DNA of 64,000 nucleotides, taken from positions 33,675 through 97,674 of the forward strand of contig JAYPQA010000026.1 in the NCBI GenBank assembly GCA_038131695.1, read 5' to 3'. This document shows, piece after piece, positions 18,324-26,095 of the stretch. Below the pieces are notes generated by a model. That model did not search any database. It saw nothing but the letters and a program-made list of their open reading frames with translations, and was not told where the DNA came from. Numbering within the stretch: position 1 is the first letter of the stretch; every line of letters begins with the position of its first letter. The position numbers and the translations under genes are program-made. Source of the DNA: JADHLK01 sp038131695. Lineage in GTDB: Bacteria; Pseudomonadota; Alphaproteobacteria; Puniceispirillales; Puniceispirillaceae.

Positions 18324-20450
18324 ATGCCAAAATCACTTGCCACCGCCCCCTTGCTTGGCCCGGATGGGGATGGTGCGCGCTATTTTGACCGGGAGCTGAG
18401 CTGGCTGGCCTTTAATGAGCGGGTTCTGGCGAACGCGTTTGATGCAAATTTGCCGCTGGGTGAGCGGCTGCGTTTTATTACCATTTCCGCCAGCAATCTG
18501 GATGAGTTTTATATGGTGCGGATTGCCGGTCTGCGCCAGCTGGCCGCCCGCAATTTCAAAATCCTGCCCGAATCAGGTGATCGGCTGGATGAGCTTTTGA
18601 CGCTGGTCTCCAACCGGGCCGAACAGCTGAAACGCCGCCAGCAAGAGGTTTTGGGCAAGGTGCTGGACAAGCTGCGCCGGGCCGAATGCAAAATCCTGCC
18701 TGCCGCAAAATTATCAGCTGCGGATCGCGGCTGGCTGGCCGATTGGTATGCGGAAAATCTGCTGCCCTTGCTGGCCCCGACGACGCTGGACCCGGCGCAT
18801 CCCTTCCCCTTTATCCAGAATCGCGGCAAGGGGCTCTTGATCCGGATGAACAGCCCGCAGGGGGAGGAAGTGCAATCGGTGGTGCTGCTGCCGGATAATA
18901 TTGACCGCTTTATCCGCCTGCCGGGGGCCAGCCTGCGTTTCGTGCCGGTTGAATCTGCCTTGCTGGCTTTTCTGGATATGATTTATCCGGGGTTTGAGCT
19001 GGTGGAATCCGGGATGTTTCGGGTGCTGCGGGATTCGGAAATTGAAATTGATGATGAGGCAGAAGACCTGATCAGCCAGTTTGAATCCGCCTTGCGGGCC
19101 AGGCGGCGCGGCAATGTGGTCTCGCTGGTGATCTCGGACAGTTTTTCAGCAGAGATGCGCCAGCTCTTTGCCCATGAAATGGCCATTGCCCGGGACCGTA
19201 TCTATATCTCCCCCGGCTATGTCGGGCTGGGCGATTTTGCCCAGCTTCTGGCCAGCCTGCCGAAAAGCTGTTTTTATCCGCCCTTCCAGCCGCGCTTTCC
19301 GCAGCGGATTCTGGATTTCAAGGGCGATTGTTTTGCCGCTATCCGCAATAAGGATATTATCATCCATCACCCTTATGAGAGTTTTGATGTGGTGCTGCGC
19401 TTTCTGGAACAGGCGGCGCGCGATCCTGATGTGCTGACCATTCGCCAGACGCTCTATCGCACGACCACCGGCTCGCCGATAGTCAAGGCGCTGATCGCAG
19501 CAGCTGAGGCTGGCAAGTCGGTGACCGCCCTGATTGAGCTGAAAGCCCGTTTTGATGAGGAAAATAATATCCAGCTGGCCCGCGTGCTGGAACGCGCCGG
19601 GGTGCAGGTGGCCTATGGTCTGGCGCATCTGAAAATTCATGCCAAGCTGTCTTATGTGATCCGGCGCGAGGGCGGCAAGCTGGTCTCCTATACCCATTGC
19701 GGCACCGGCAATTACCATCCGCAGACAGCGAAAATCTATACCGACTTGTCTTACTTCACCTGTGATCAGCAGATTTGCCGGGATGTCTGGCGGATTTTCA
19801 ACTATTTGACCAGCCATGTCATGCCGACCAAGCTGGAAAAGCTGGTCATCTCGCCAGAGGCGTCGCATGAATGGTTGCTGGAGAAGATAGAAAAGGAAAT
19901 CACCGCCGCCAAGGCTGGCCAGCCTGCCGGTATCTGGCTGAAATGCAATGCGCTGGTGGACCGGGATGTGATTGACCGGCTCTATGCAGCCTCAGCAGCC
20001 GGGGTGCCGATACATATCATCTCGCGCGGGGTCTGTTGCCTGCGGCCCGGGGTGGCGGGCCTGTCCGAGACGATCAGGGTTTCCTCTCTGGTCGGGCGGT
20101 TTCTGGAACATTCGCGCATTTATGTATTTGCCAATGGCGGCCATTTTGGCAGCATCCACAATCTGGTCTATATGTCCTCAGCTGATTTGATGCCGCGCAA
20201 TCTGCGCCGCCGGGTAGAGACCTTTATTCCGCTGGAAAATCCGACAGTGCGCGCCCAGGTCTTGCAACAGGTTTTGGGGGCCAGCCTGAAAGACACCCAG
20301 AATTGCTGGCATTTGCAGGCGGATGGGTCCTATCAAAAAGAGCCGCAGGGGCATTTTTCCGCACATGATTATTTCATGCAAAATCCCAGCCTGTCCGGCC
20401 TTGGCAGTTTGGCAGCCGAGCTGGATTTGCCGGAACAGGCGGTGCAATGA
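18324..20450 (+). CDS. ppk1: Polyphosphate kinase 1
   Basis: Membrane-associated kinase that reversibly polymerises ATP gamma-phosphate into polyphosphate, about 708 residues. The N-terminal FDRELSWLAFNERVL, the core IIIHHPYESFDVVLRFLEQAA and the segment YTHCGTGNYHPQTAKIYTD with the autophosphorylated histidine are all present. I start at ATG 18324 because AGGAAA lies 7 nt upstream; an in-frame ATG at 18303 lacks one. Its stop overlaps the ppx start by 4 nt (ATGA), so synthesis and breakdown of polyphosphate are encoded together. Confidence 0.95.
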   Translation: MPKSLATAPLLGPDGDGARYFDRELSWLAFNERVLANAFDANLPLGERLRFITISASNLDEFYMVRIAGLRQLAARNFKILPESGDRLDELLTLVSNRAEQLKRRQQEVLGKVLDKLRRAECKILPAAKLSAADRGWLADWYAENLLPLLAPTTLDPAHPFPFIQNRGKGLLIRMNSPQGEEVQSVVLLPDNIDRFIRLPGASLRFVPVESALLAFLDMIYPGFELVESGMFRVLRDSEIEIDDEAEDLISQFESALRARRRGNVVSLVISDSFSAEMRQLFAHEMAIARDRIYISPGYVGLGDFAQLLASLPKSCFYPPFQPRFPQRILDFKGDCFAAIRNKDIIIHHPYESFDVVLRFLEQAARDPDVLTIRQTLYRTTTGSPIVKALIAAAEAGKSVTALIELKARFDEENNIQLARVLERAGVQVAYGLAHLKIHAKLSYVIRREGGKLVSYTHCGTGNYHPQTAKIYTDLSYFTCDQQICRDVWRIFNYLTSHVMPTKLEKLVISPEASHEWLLEKIEKEITAAKAGQPAGIWLKCNALVDRDVIDRLYAASAAGVPIHIISRGVCCLRPGVAGLSETIRVSSLVGRFLEHSRIYVFANGGHFGSIHNLVYMSSADLMPRNLRRRVETFIPLENPTVRAQVLQQVLGASLKDTQNCWHLQADGSYQKEPQGHFSAHDYFMQNPSLSGLGSLAAELDLPEQAVQ

Positions 20451-21931
20451 GCGGGCCGCTGGTAACAGAGGCCCAAAAAGAGGGGCGGCTGGCTGGCGGC
20501 TCGCGGCTGGCGGTTATTGATATTGGCTCCAATTCCATCCGGCTGGTGGTCTATCGCCAGCATGGCCGCTATCCGTTCCCGCTATTCAATGAGCGGGTCT
20601 CTTGCCGGCTGGGTCTGGGGATGGACAAGAAAGAAAAGCTGCGCGCCGACCGGATTGAAGCCGCGCTGGCTGTGCTGCGGCGCTTCTCGCGCATCATAGA
20701 TACCATCACTGTTGATGAGGTGCAGGTGATCGCCACAGCTGCCGTGCGGCGGGCGCGCAACGCGGCTGATTTTGTCCAGCCAGCTGAGCAGATTCTGGGC
20801 CATCCGGTTCAGGTTCTGCCCTCTGAAGAGGAGGCCAGGCTGGTCTCGCTGGGGCTGACGGCCAATATGCCCGGCATCAGCGGGCTGATCACGGATCTGG
20901 GCGGCGGCAGTATTGAGATGGTGCTGGTCAAGGAGGGAAAACCCGCCCATCTGGCCAGCCTGAATATGGGCCATTTGACGCAATTGTCAAAAGCCGAGAT
21001 CAGCGCCCAATTTGCCCGCATTGACTGGCTGGATGAGGCAGCTGGCCAGCCGCTCTATGGCATTGGCGGCAGTATCCGGGCTCTGGGGGCGGCCTTTGTT
21101 GCCCGCACCGATTATCCGCTTTTCCTGCTGCATGGTCTGACCATTGAGGCAGGAGCCCTGAACGGCTTGCTGGCAGACCTGACCGGTGAGCGAACCGATT
21201 TGTCCGGCGTGCCGATGGGCAGGCGCGATACGATTGGCAAGGCGGCGTTGATTATAGAGGCGCTGGTTGAGGCTTCTTCGGTGGCCAGGCTGGTGGTCTC
21301 CAGCACCTCTATTCGTGATGGGGTGGTGGCAGACCGTCTGGGGGATCAGGAGCGGGCGACTGACCCGCTGATTCTGGCCTGCCGGGAAATCGCGGCCGGC
21401 CAGGAACGCTTTATCGGGCTGGCGGATGCGCTGATTGACCTGTTGCAGCCCATTATCCAGCATTTTGATGGCCGCTTGCATCGCCGCCTGATAGAGGCCG
21501 CCTGTCTTTTGTCGGATATGTGCTGGAATGAATATGCGGATTTGCGCGGCTTTCTGGCGGCCGAGAAGATTCTGGCCCTGCCGGTCAACAGCCTGTCGCA
21601 TCGTGAGCGGGCCTGGCTCGCCTCGGCGGTGCGCCACCGCTATGACGGCGTAAAGCCGAACCGGCCAGCCGGGGATATTGCCGAACAGCTGCTGCGTGAG
21701 CATGATTTCCAGACGGCCCGCGCAGTTGGCACTGGCTTGCGCTTTGCGCTGATATTCTGTGCCGGCGCACGCGATCTTCTGGAACAGGTCTCGCTGCATA
21801 TTGAAGGGGAGATGCTGATCTGCCGGATACCGGAAAAATCGGCCAGCCTGATGGATGAGCATTCCCGGCGGCGGCTGGATAGTTTGGCAGAAGCCTGTGA
21901 TTTGACGGCTGAGGTTGTGTTTGTCACCTAG
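20447..21931 (+). CDS. ppx: Exopolyphosphatase (Ppx/GppA family)
   Basis: A 494-residue sugar-kinase/HSP70-fold phosphatase that releases phosphate from polyphosphate ends (or acts on pppGpp). Phosphate-binding loops AVIDIGSNSIRLVVY and LITDLGGGSIEMVLV are intact, as are TAAVRRARNAADF and the EEARLVSLGL segment. The C-terminal part (from about residue 310) is the helical HD-like region found in longer Ppx proteins. Translationally coupled to ppk1. It ends 4 nt inside the convergent glycosyltransferase-kinase gene. Confidence 0.93.
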   Translation: MSGPLVTEAQKEGRLAGGSRLAVIDIGSNSIRLVVYRQHGRYPFPLFNERVSCRLGLGMDKKEKLRADRIEAALAVLRRFSRIIDTITVDEVQVIATAAVRRARNAADFVQPAEQILGHPVQVLPSEEEARLVSLGLTANMPGISGLITDLGGGSIEMVLVKEGKPAHLASLNMGHLTQLSKAEISAQFARIDWLDEAAGQPLYGIGGSIRALGAAFVARTDYPLFLLHGLTIEAGALNGLLADLTGERTDLSGVPMGRRDTIGKAALIIEALVEASSVARLVVSSTSIRDGVVADRLGDQERATDPLILACREIAAGQERFIGLADALIDLLQPIIQHFDGRLHRRLIEAACLLSDMCWNEYADLRGFLAAEKILALPVNSLSHRERAWLASAVRHRYDGVKPNRPAGDIAEQLLREHDFQTARAVGTGLRFALIFCAGARDLLEQVSLHIEGEMLICRIPEKSASLMDEHSRRRLDSLAEACDLTAEVVFVT

Positions 21932-23376
21932 CCGGCGAGCAGCTGCCAGACAGCGCTGGCATAGACCGCCCCGCACAGCAGCAGGGCCAGCATGACCGCC
22001 GCGCTGCCATAATCCTTGGCGCGTCTGGACAGGCCGTGCTGGCGCATGGAAATCCGGTCTATCGCAGCCTCAACGCTGGAATTCAGCAGCTCAACAATCA
22101 GCACCAGCAGAACAGATCCGATCAAGAGCATCCGGCCTGACAAGTCCGGGGCCAGCCAAAAGGCCAGCGGCACCAGGATACAGGCCAGCAGCAATTCCTG
22201 TCGGAAGGCGCTTTCCTCATAAAGCGCAAAACGCAGCCCGGAAAAAGAATGGCGTGCCGCTTCCAGCGCCCGCCGCAGACCCAGATTATGCTTGTGCGGA
22301 TTATCCAGGATATTATAGCTGGCATCCTGGCGGGCCGGGATCAGATGGCTGGCAAAAATCCGGCTGGCCGATTGCCAGGAATAGCTGGCCGCATGGGCGC
22401 GCACTTTTTCCCGGTCGAGGGTGAGGGCCTTCCTGCAGGCTTTCGCCAGATCGGTATCCAGACTGCCCGCTTCTGAATGGCCGACAACATCTTTCGGGCC
22501 GGTGACCGGAAAGGCAGCCACCGGCAAGCCGCATCCCATCGCCTCCAGCAAGACCAGCCCGAAAGTATCCGTTCGGCTGGGAAAGACAAACACATCTGCC
22601 TGCTGATAAAAGGCTGGTAATTCGGTTTTGTCTTTCATGCCAAAAAACCGGGCGGCGGGATATTTCCGCTTGAGTGCCGCCAGCGCCGGGCCACCGCCAA
22701 CGACCCATTTCTCACCCTCCAGATCGAGGGAGAGGAACGCTTCCAGATTCTTTTCCACAGCAACCCGCCCGACATAGAGGAATATCGGCTGCTTGTTTGG
22801 CACACGATTCCGGTCCGGGCTGAACAGCTCCAGATCAACGCCGCGCGGCCAAAGCACCGGCTTGCCTGTTTGCCATTTCTGCAAATCATCAATGACGCTC
22901 TGGGTGGAGGCCAGCAATGCGCTGGACTGGAGGGCATGAAACCAGCGCATGAACCGATAGGTTATCGAAAGGGGCAGCCTTGTGCGGGCCGCGACATATT
23001 CAGGAAAACGCGTATGATAGGCAGTGGTGAAATCCAGCTCATGGCGCAGGGCATAATTGCGCGCCGCCAGCCCCAACGGCCCTTCCGTGGCGATATGAAT
23101 CCTGTCCGGGGCTTCTGTTCGCATGATTTTGGCAACACCGGCTGCGGGCAGCAGGGACAGCCTGATTTCCGGATAGGTCGGGCAGGGGATGGTCCGGAAG
23201 GATTGCGGGGTCAGCATCACGACCTGCCAGCCCTCAGCCTCCAGACAGGATTTGGTATGGGTCAGCGTGCGCACCACCCCGTTCACCTGTGGATACCAGG
23301 CATCTGTTACAATCAGCAGCTTGTTCCCGGGCACAGGTTTTTTGCCAGCGCGCCCGGCTTTATTGCCGCCGGTCAT
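21928..23376 (-). CDS. GT4 glycosyltransferase fused to diacylglycerol kinase (DgkA)
   Basis: One uninterrupted frame of about 482 residues joins two enzymes. Residues 17-345 are a GT4 glycosyltransferase (LLIVTDAWYPQVNGVVRTL, IHIATEGPLGLAARNYALRH, FLYVGRVAVEKNLEAFLSL, FVFPSRTDTFGLVLLEAMG), of the alphaproteobacterial type that makes glycolipids from diacylglycerol. Residues 374-482 are a full DgkA: YEESAFRQE, VELLNSSVEAAIDR and SRRAKDYGSAAV carry the catalytic Glu/Asn/Asp/Lys positions, with three membrane helices. The start at 23376 overlaps the plcP-like stop (ATGA), so the open frame upstream to 23448 is not needed. Both domains use diacylglycerol, which the upstream phospholipase would supply. 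The lipid role is inferred. Confidence 0.87.
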   Translation of the reverse strand: MTGGNKAGRAGKKPVPGNKLLIVTDAWYPQVNGVVRTLTHTKSCLEAEGWQVVMLTPQSFRTIPCPTYPEIRLSLLPAAGVAKIMRTEAPDRIHIATEGPLGLAARNYALRHELDFTTAYHTRFPEYVAARTRLPLSITYRFMRWFHALQSSALLASTQSVIDDLQKWQTGKPVLWPRGVDLELFSPDRNRVPNKQPIFLYVGRVAVEKNLEAFLSLDLEGEKWVVGGGPALAALKRKYPAARFFGMKDKTELPAFYQQADVFVFPSRTDTFGLVLLEAMGCGLPVAAFPVTGPKDVVGHSEAGSLDTDLAKACRKALTLDREKVRAHAASYSWQSASRIFASHLIPARQDASYNILDNPHKHNLGLRRALEAARHSFSGLRFALYEESAFRQELLLACILVPLAFWLAPDLSGRMLLIGSVLLVLIVELLNSSVEAAIDRISMRQHGLSRRAKDYGSAAVMLALLLCGAVYASAVWQLLAG

Positions 23377-24179
23377 CCGACGGCCTCTTGCAGGGGAGCG
23401 GCTTTTGCGGGCGCCGATTTTTCCATCTCTGCCATGATGTCCGGCCAATGCAGGATTTCCAGCCGCCCATCATGATGTTCAACCAGCGCGGTCAGGGATT
23501 CCACCCAATCCCCGTCATTCAGATAGAGGATATCTGAAATCATGCGTTGCTCAGCTTTGTGAATATGACCGCACACCACCCCATCGCACCCCCGCCTCTT
23601 GGTCTCGCGGGCCATCGCCATTTCAAAGGCCGAGATGAAGGAGACGGCTGATTTCACCTTCAGCTTCAGATACTGCGAGAGCGACCAGTAGGGCAGGTTA
23701 AGAAGCTGGCGCACAAGATTTCCAGCGGTTCAGCACCAGCAGCAGCGCATGGCTGCGATCCCCAGATAGGCCAGCCAGCGCGCATATTGGATGACATTGT
23801 CAAACAGATCGCCATGCACCACCCAAAGCCGGCGGCCATCTGCGGTTTTGTGAATAACCTCATTCTGGATTTTGACGCGGCCAAAGGACAGGCCAAGATA
23901 GTGGCGCGCTGCCTCATCATGGTTACCGGGCAAATAGATAATCCGGGTGCCATGCCGCGCCTTGCGAAGCAATTTCTGGATGACATCATTATGGGTTTGC
24001 GGCCAATACCAGCGCCGCGTCAGCTGCCAGCCATCAATAATATCGCCGACCAGATAAAGATAGTCAGACCGGCTGTATTTCAGGAAATGCAGCACCGCCT
24101 CGGCTTTCGCGCCCGGCGTTCCCAAATACAGATCGGAAATCCAAATCGCGCGAAATTCAAAAAGCCTGTCTGTGTCCAT
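23373..24179 (-). CDS. PlcP-like metallophosphoesterase (phospholipase C type), with compensating indels
   Basis: Calcineurin-like phosphoesterase of about 268 residues, often named UDP-2,3-diacylglucosamine hydrolase but including PlcP, which cuts phospholipids to diacylglycerol under phosphate limitation. Metal motifs: ISDLYLGT, GDIIDGW, GNHDE, VVHGDLFD, GHIHKAE. The first normally reads DLHLG; here the metal-ligand histidine is tyrosine. A stretch of about 13 codons near 23720-23764 is out of frame and brings a TGA; one missing base at CCCC 23761-23764 and one extra at TTT 23720-23722 restore LGD...LNRW.LVRQLLNLPYW, as in relatives. Literal pieces are 23730-24179 and 23373-23714. A PHO box lies upstream. 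Confidence 0.82.
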
Positions 24180-24230
24180 GGGCTATCTGCCAACTGCCTG
24201 AATCTGACCTTCAGTCCTGACGCGCAGCAG

Positions 24231-24259
24231 ATGACAATTCTGTGACAGCCAGATGACAG
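24231..24259 (-). promoter_or_regulatory. PHO box (three PhoB half-sites)
   Basis: Read on the minus strand: CTGTCAT, four bases, CTGTCAC, four bases, TTGTCAT. The three heptamers are spaced exactly 11 bp apart, the PhoB arrangement. They lie 52-80 bp upstream of the plcP-like start in a 98-bp gap, so the plcP and glycosyltransferase-DgkA pair should be induced by phosphate starvation. No clear -10 hexamer follows, as is common at PhoB promoters. Confidence 0.82.
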
Positions 24260-24277
24260 TTTTTTGAAAGCCGGGGG

Positions 24278-26071
24278 TTAGTCCAGAACCAGCCAGTCCG
24301 GCTGCATCGCCAGCACCGCTTTATCACCGCCGCAAATCTGGGCAGACAGCATCTGCAGCTGCGGCAGATGCTGGTGCATATAGATATCGGCACTGGCCAG
24401 CTTGGCCTGCAGCCAGTCAGCCTCTCCCTCACCTGCGGCCAGCAACTCTGCCGCCTTGCCAGAGGCCCGCGCCATTTGCCAGCCACCACACAGCCAGCCC
24501 AGCAGCATCACCCAATGGCTGCCATTGGCGGCCGCCCGGCGCGGCTCATTGGCACTGGCCAAAAGCCAGTCCAGCGCCTGTTCGGCCTGTTGGCAAGCGG
24601 CCTTGAGACAGGCCCCGGCCTGCTGCGGCTGCGGATGGCCGGATTGCTGCAGCTGGCGGGCCTCTTCTTTGATCTCAGCCAGCAGCGTGCGCACCGCCGC
24701 CCCGCCATCGCGCAGGGTCTTGCGAAAGATCAGATCATTGGCCTGAATCGCCGTGGTGCCCTCATAGATGGGCAGGATACGGGCATCGCGGTAAAGCTGG
24801 GCAATGCCGGTTTCCTCAATAAAACCCATGCCGCCATGCACCTGCACCGCCTCAGACGTCACCGCCAGCGAGCGCTCGGTCAGCCAGCCCTTGATGACCG
24901 GAACCAGCAGGGCGGCGCGTTCTTCGGCCGCTTCTGCCTGCGGCCCGTCCAGATAATGGGCGCGGTCCATTTCAGCAGCCCCCAGCAGCATCACCGCCCG
25001 CATCGCCTCGGTTTCCGCGCGCATCATGCCGATCTGGCGCAAAACATCGGGGTGATGGATAATCGGCTGGCCAGCTGCGCCTTCCAGCGGTGTGCCCTGC
25101 ACCCGGTCAAAGGCATAGGAGGCCGCTTTTTGCACCGCCAGTTCAGAAATTGCCAGCCCCTGGGCACCGACCGCAAAACGGGCATGGTTCATCATGCCGA
25201 ACATGATCTCAAGGCCCTTATTTTCCTCTCCGACCAGCCAGCCAACAGCCCCCTCATAGGCCAGAACAGCTGTCGGCGACGCCTTGATCCCCAGCTTTTT
25301 TTCAATCGACAGGCAACGCAGCTTGTTGCGCTCCCCAAGGCTGCCATCCTCATTGACCAGAAATTTCGGCACGATAAAGACCGATATTCCCTTAATGCCG
25401 GGCGGCGCATCCGGGGTTCTGGCCAGCACCAGATGGATGATATTCTCGGCCATATCATGCTCACCCCAGGTGATATAGATTTTCTGGCCGCTGATCAGAT
25501 AATGATCGCCCTGTTTTTCTGCCCGTGTTTTCAGCGCGCCCAAATCCGTGCCGGCCTGCGGCTCGGTCAGATTCATCGTGCCGGTCCAGCGCCCCTCTGC
25601 CATCGGCGGAATATAGGTCTGTTTCTGCTGCGGGCTAGCGGATTTCTGCAGCGCGTAAATCTGGCCTTGCGTCAAAAGATGACACAGTCCGAAAGACATA
25701 TTCGCCCCGTGCCACAGCTCATTCACCGCAGCTGTCACGGTAAAGGGCATTTGCTGGCCGCCCCAGGCTTCCTCTGCCTCCATGGCTGGCCAGCCTGCTT
25801 CGGAAAAAGCCTGCCAGGCGGCGGCAAAACCCGGGCTGGTCTGAACACTGTCATCTTCCAGGCGCTGCGGCGGTTTTTGATCGCCTGTCTGGTTCAGCGG
25901 CGAGAGGATATCACTGGCCAGCTTGCCGGCCTCTTCCAGCACGGCCGCTGCCAGATCGAGGCTGAAATCATCGCGCCCCAGCTGGCGGGTCAAATCATCA
26001 AAACCCAGCAAATGCTGCCAGTTAAACAGCGTATCTTTTAACGGAGTCTTATACATACCACTTCTGTCCAT
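24278..26071 (-). CDS. Acyl-CoA dehydrogenase (large, DmdC-like)
   Basis: FAD-dependent acyl-CoA dehydrogenase of 597 residues, longer than the 380-residue type because of an extra C-terminal domain. Motifs: MNLTEPQAGTDLGALKTRAE (FAD and substrate binding), YITWGEHDMAENI, EAVQVHGGMGFIEETGIAQLYRDARILPIYEGTT. This subfamily includes DmdC, the methylmercaptopropionyl-CoA dehydrogenase of marine bacteria, and general fatty acyl-CoA dehydrogenases; sequence alone does not separate them. Start ATG 26071, or MYKTPLKD at 26056, which resembles relatives more. It follows the fadJ-like gene by 24 nt on the same strand. Confidence 0.88.
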   Translation of the reverse strand: MDRSGMYKTPLKDTLFNWQHLLGFDDLTRQLGRDDFSLDLAAAVLEEAGKLASDILSPLNQTGDQKPPQRLEDDSVQTSPGFAAAWQAFSEAGWPAMEAEEAWGGQQMPFTVTAAVNELWHGANMSFGLCHLLTQGQIYALQKSASPQQKQTYIPPMAEGRWTGTMNLTEPQAGTDLGALKTRAEKQGDHYLISGQKIYITWGEHDMAENIIHLVLARTPDAPPGIKGISVFIVPKFLVNEDGSLGERNKLRCLSIEKKLGIKASPTAVLAYEGAVGWLVGEENKGLEIMFGMMNHARFAVGAQGLAISELAVQKAASYAFDRVQGTPLEGAAGQPIIHHPDVLRQIGMMRAETEAMRAVMLLGAAEMDRAHYLDGPQAEAAEERAALLVPVIKGWLTERSLAVTSEAVQVHGGMGFIEETGIAQLYRDARILPIYEGTTAIQANDLIFRKTLRDGGAAVRTLLAEIKEEARQLQQSGHPQPQQAGACLKAACQQAEQALDWLLASANEPRRAAANGSHWVMLLGWLCGGWQMARASGKAAELLAAGEGEADWLQAKLASADIYMHQHLPQLQMLSAQICGGDKAVLAMQPDWLVLD

Positions 26072-26095
26072 CCGTCCTGCCGGGGCGTGTTTTCG

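Noticed and set aside
23730..23775. In-frame TGA in the plcP-like gene as a second selenocysteine codon
   Set aside because: Residues around it do not match relatives, while shifting one base at CCCC and one at TTT restores the family sequence, so this is an indel pair.
24368..26041. Long plus-strand open frame (about 557 codons) opposite the acyl-CoA dehydrogenase
   Set aside because: It mirrors the high-GC third-position pattern of the real minus-strand gene and reads as low-complexity His/Arg/Gln-rich protein with no motif.
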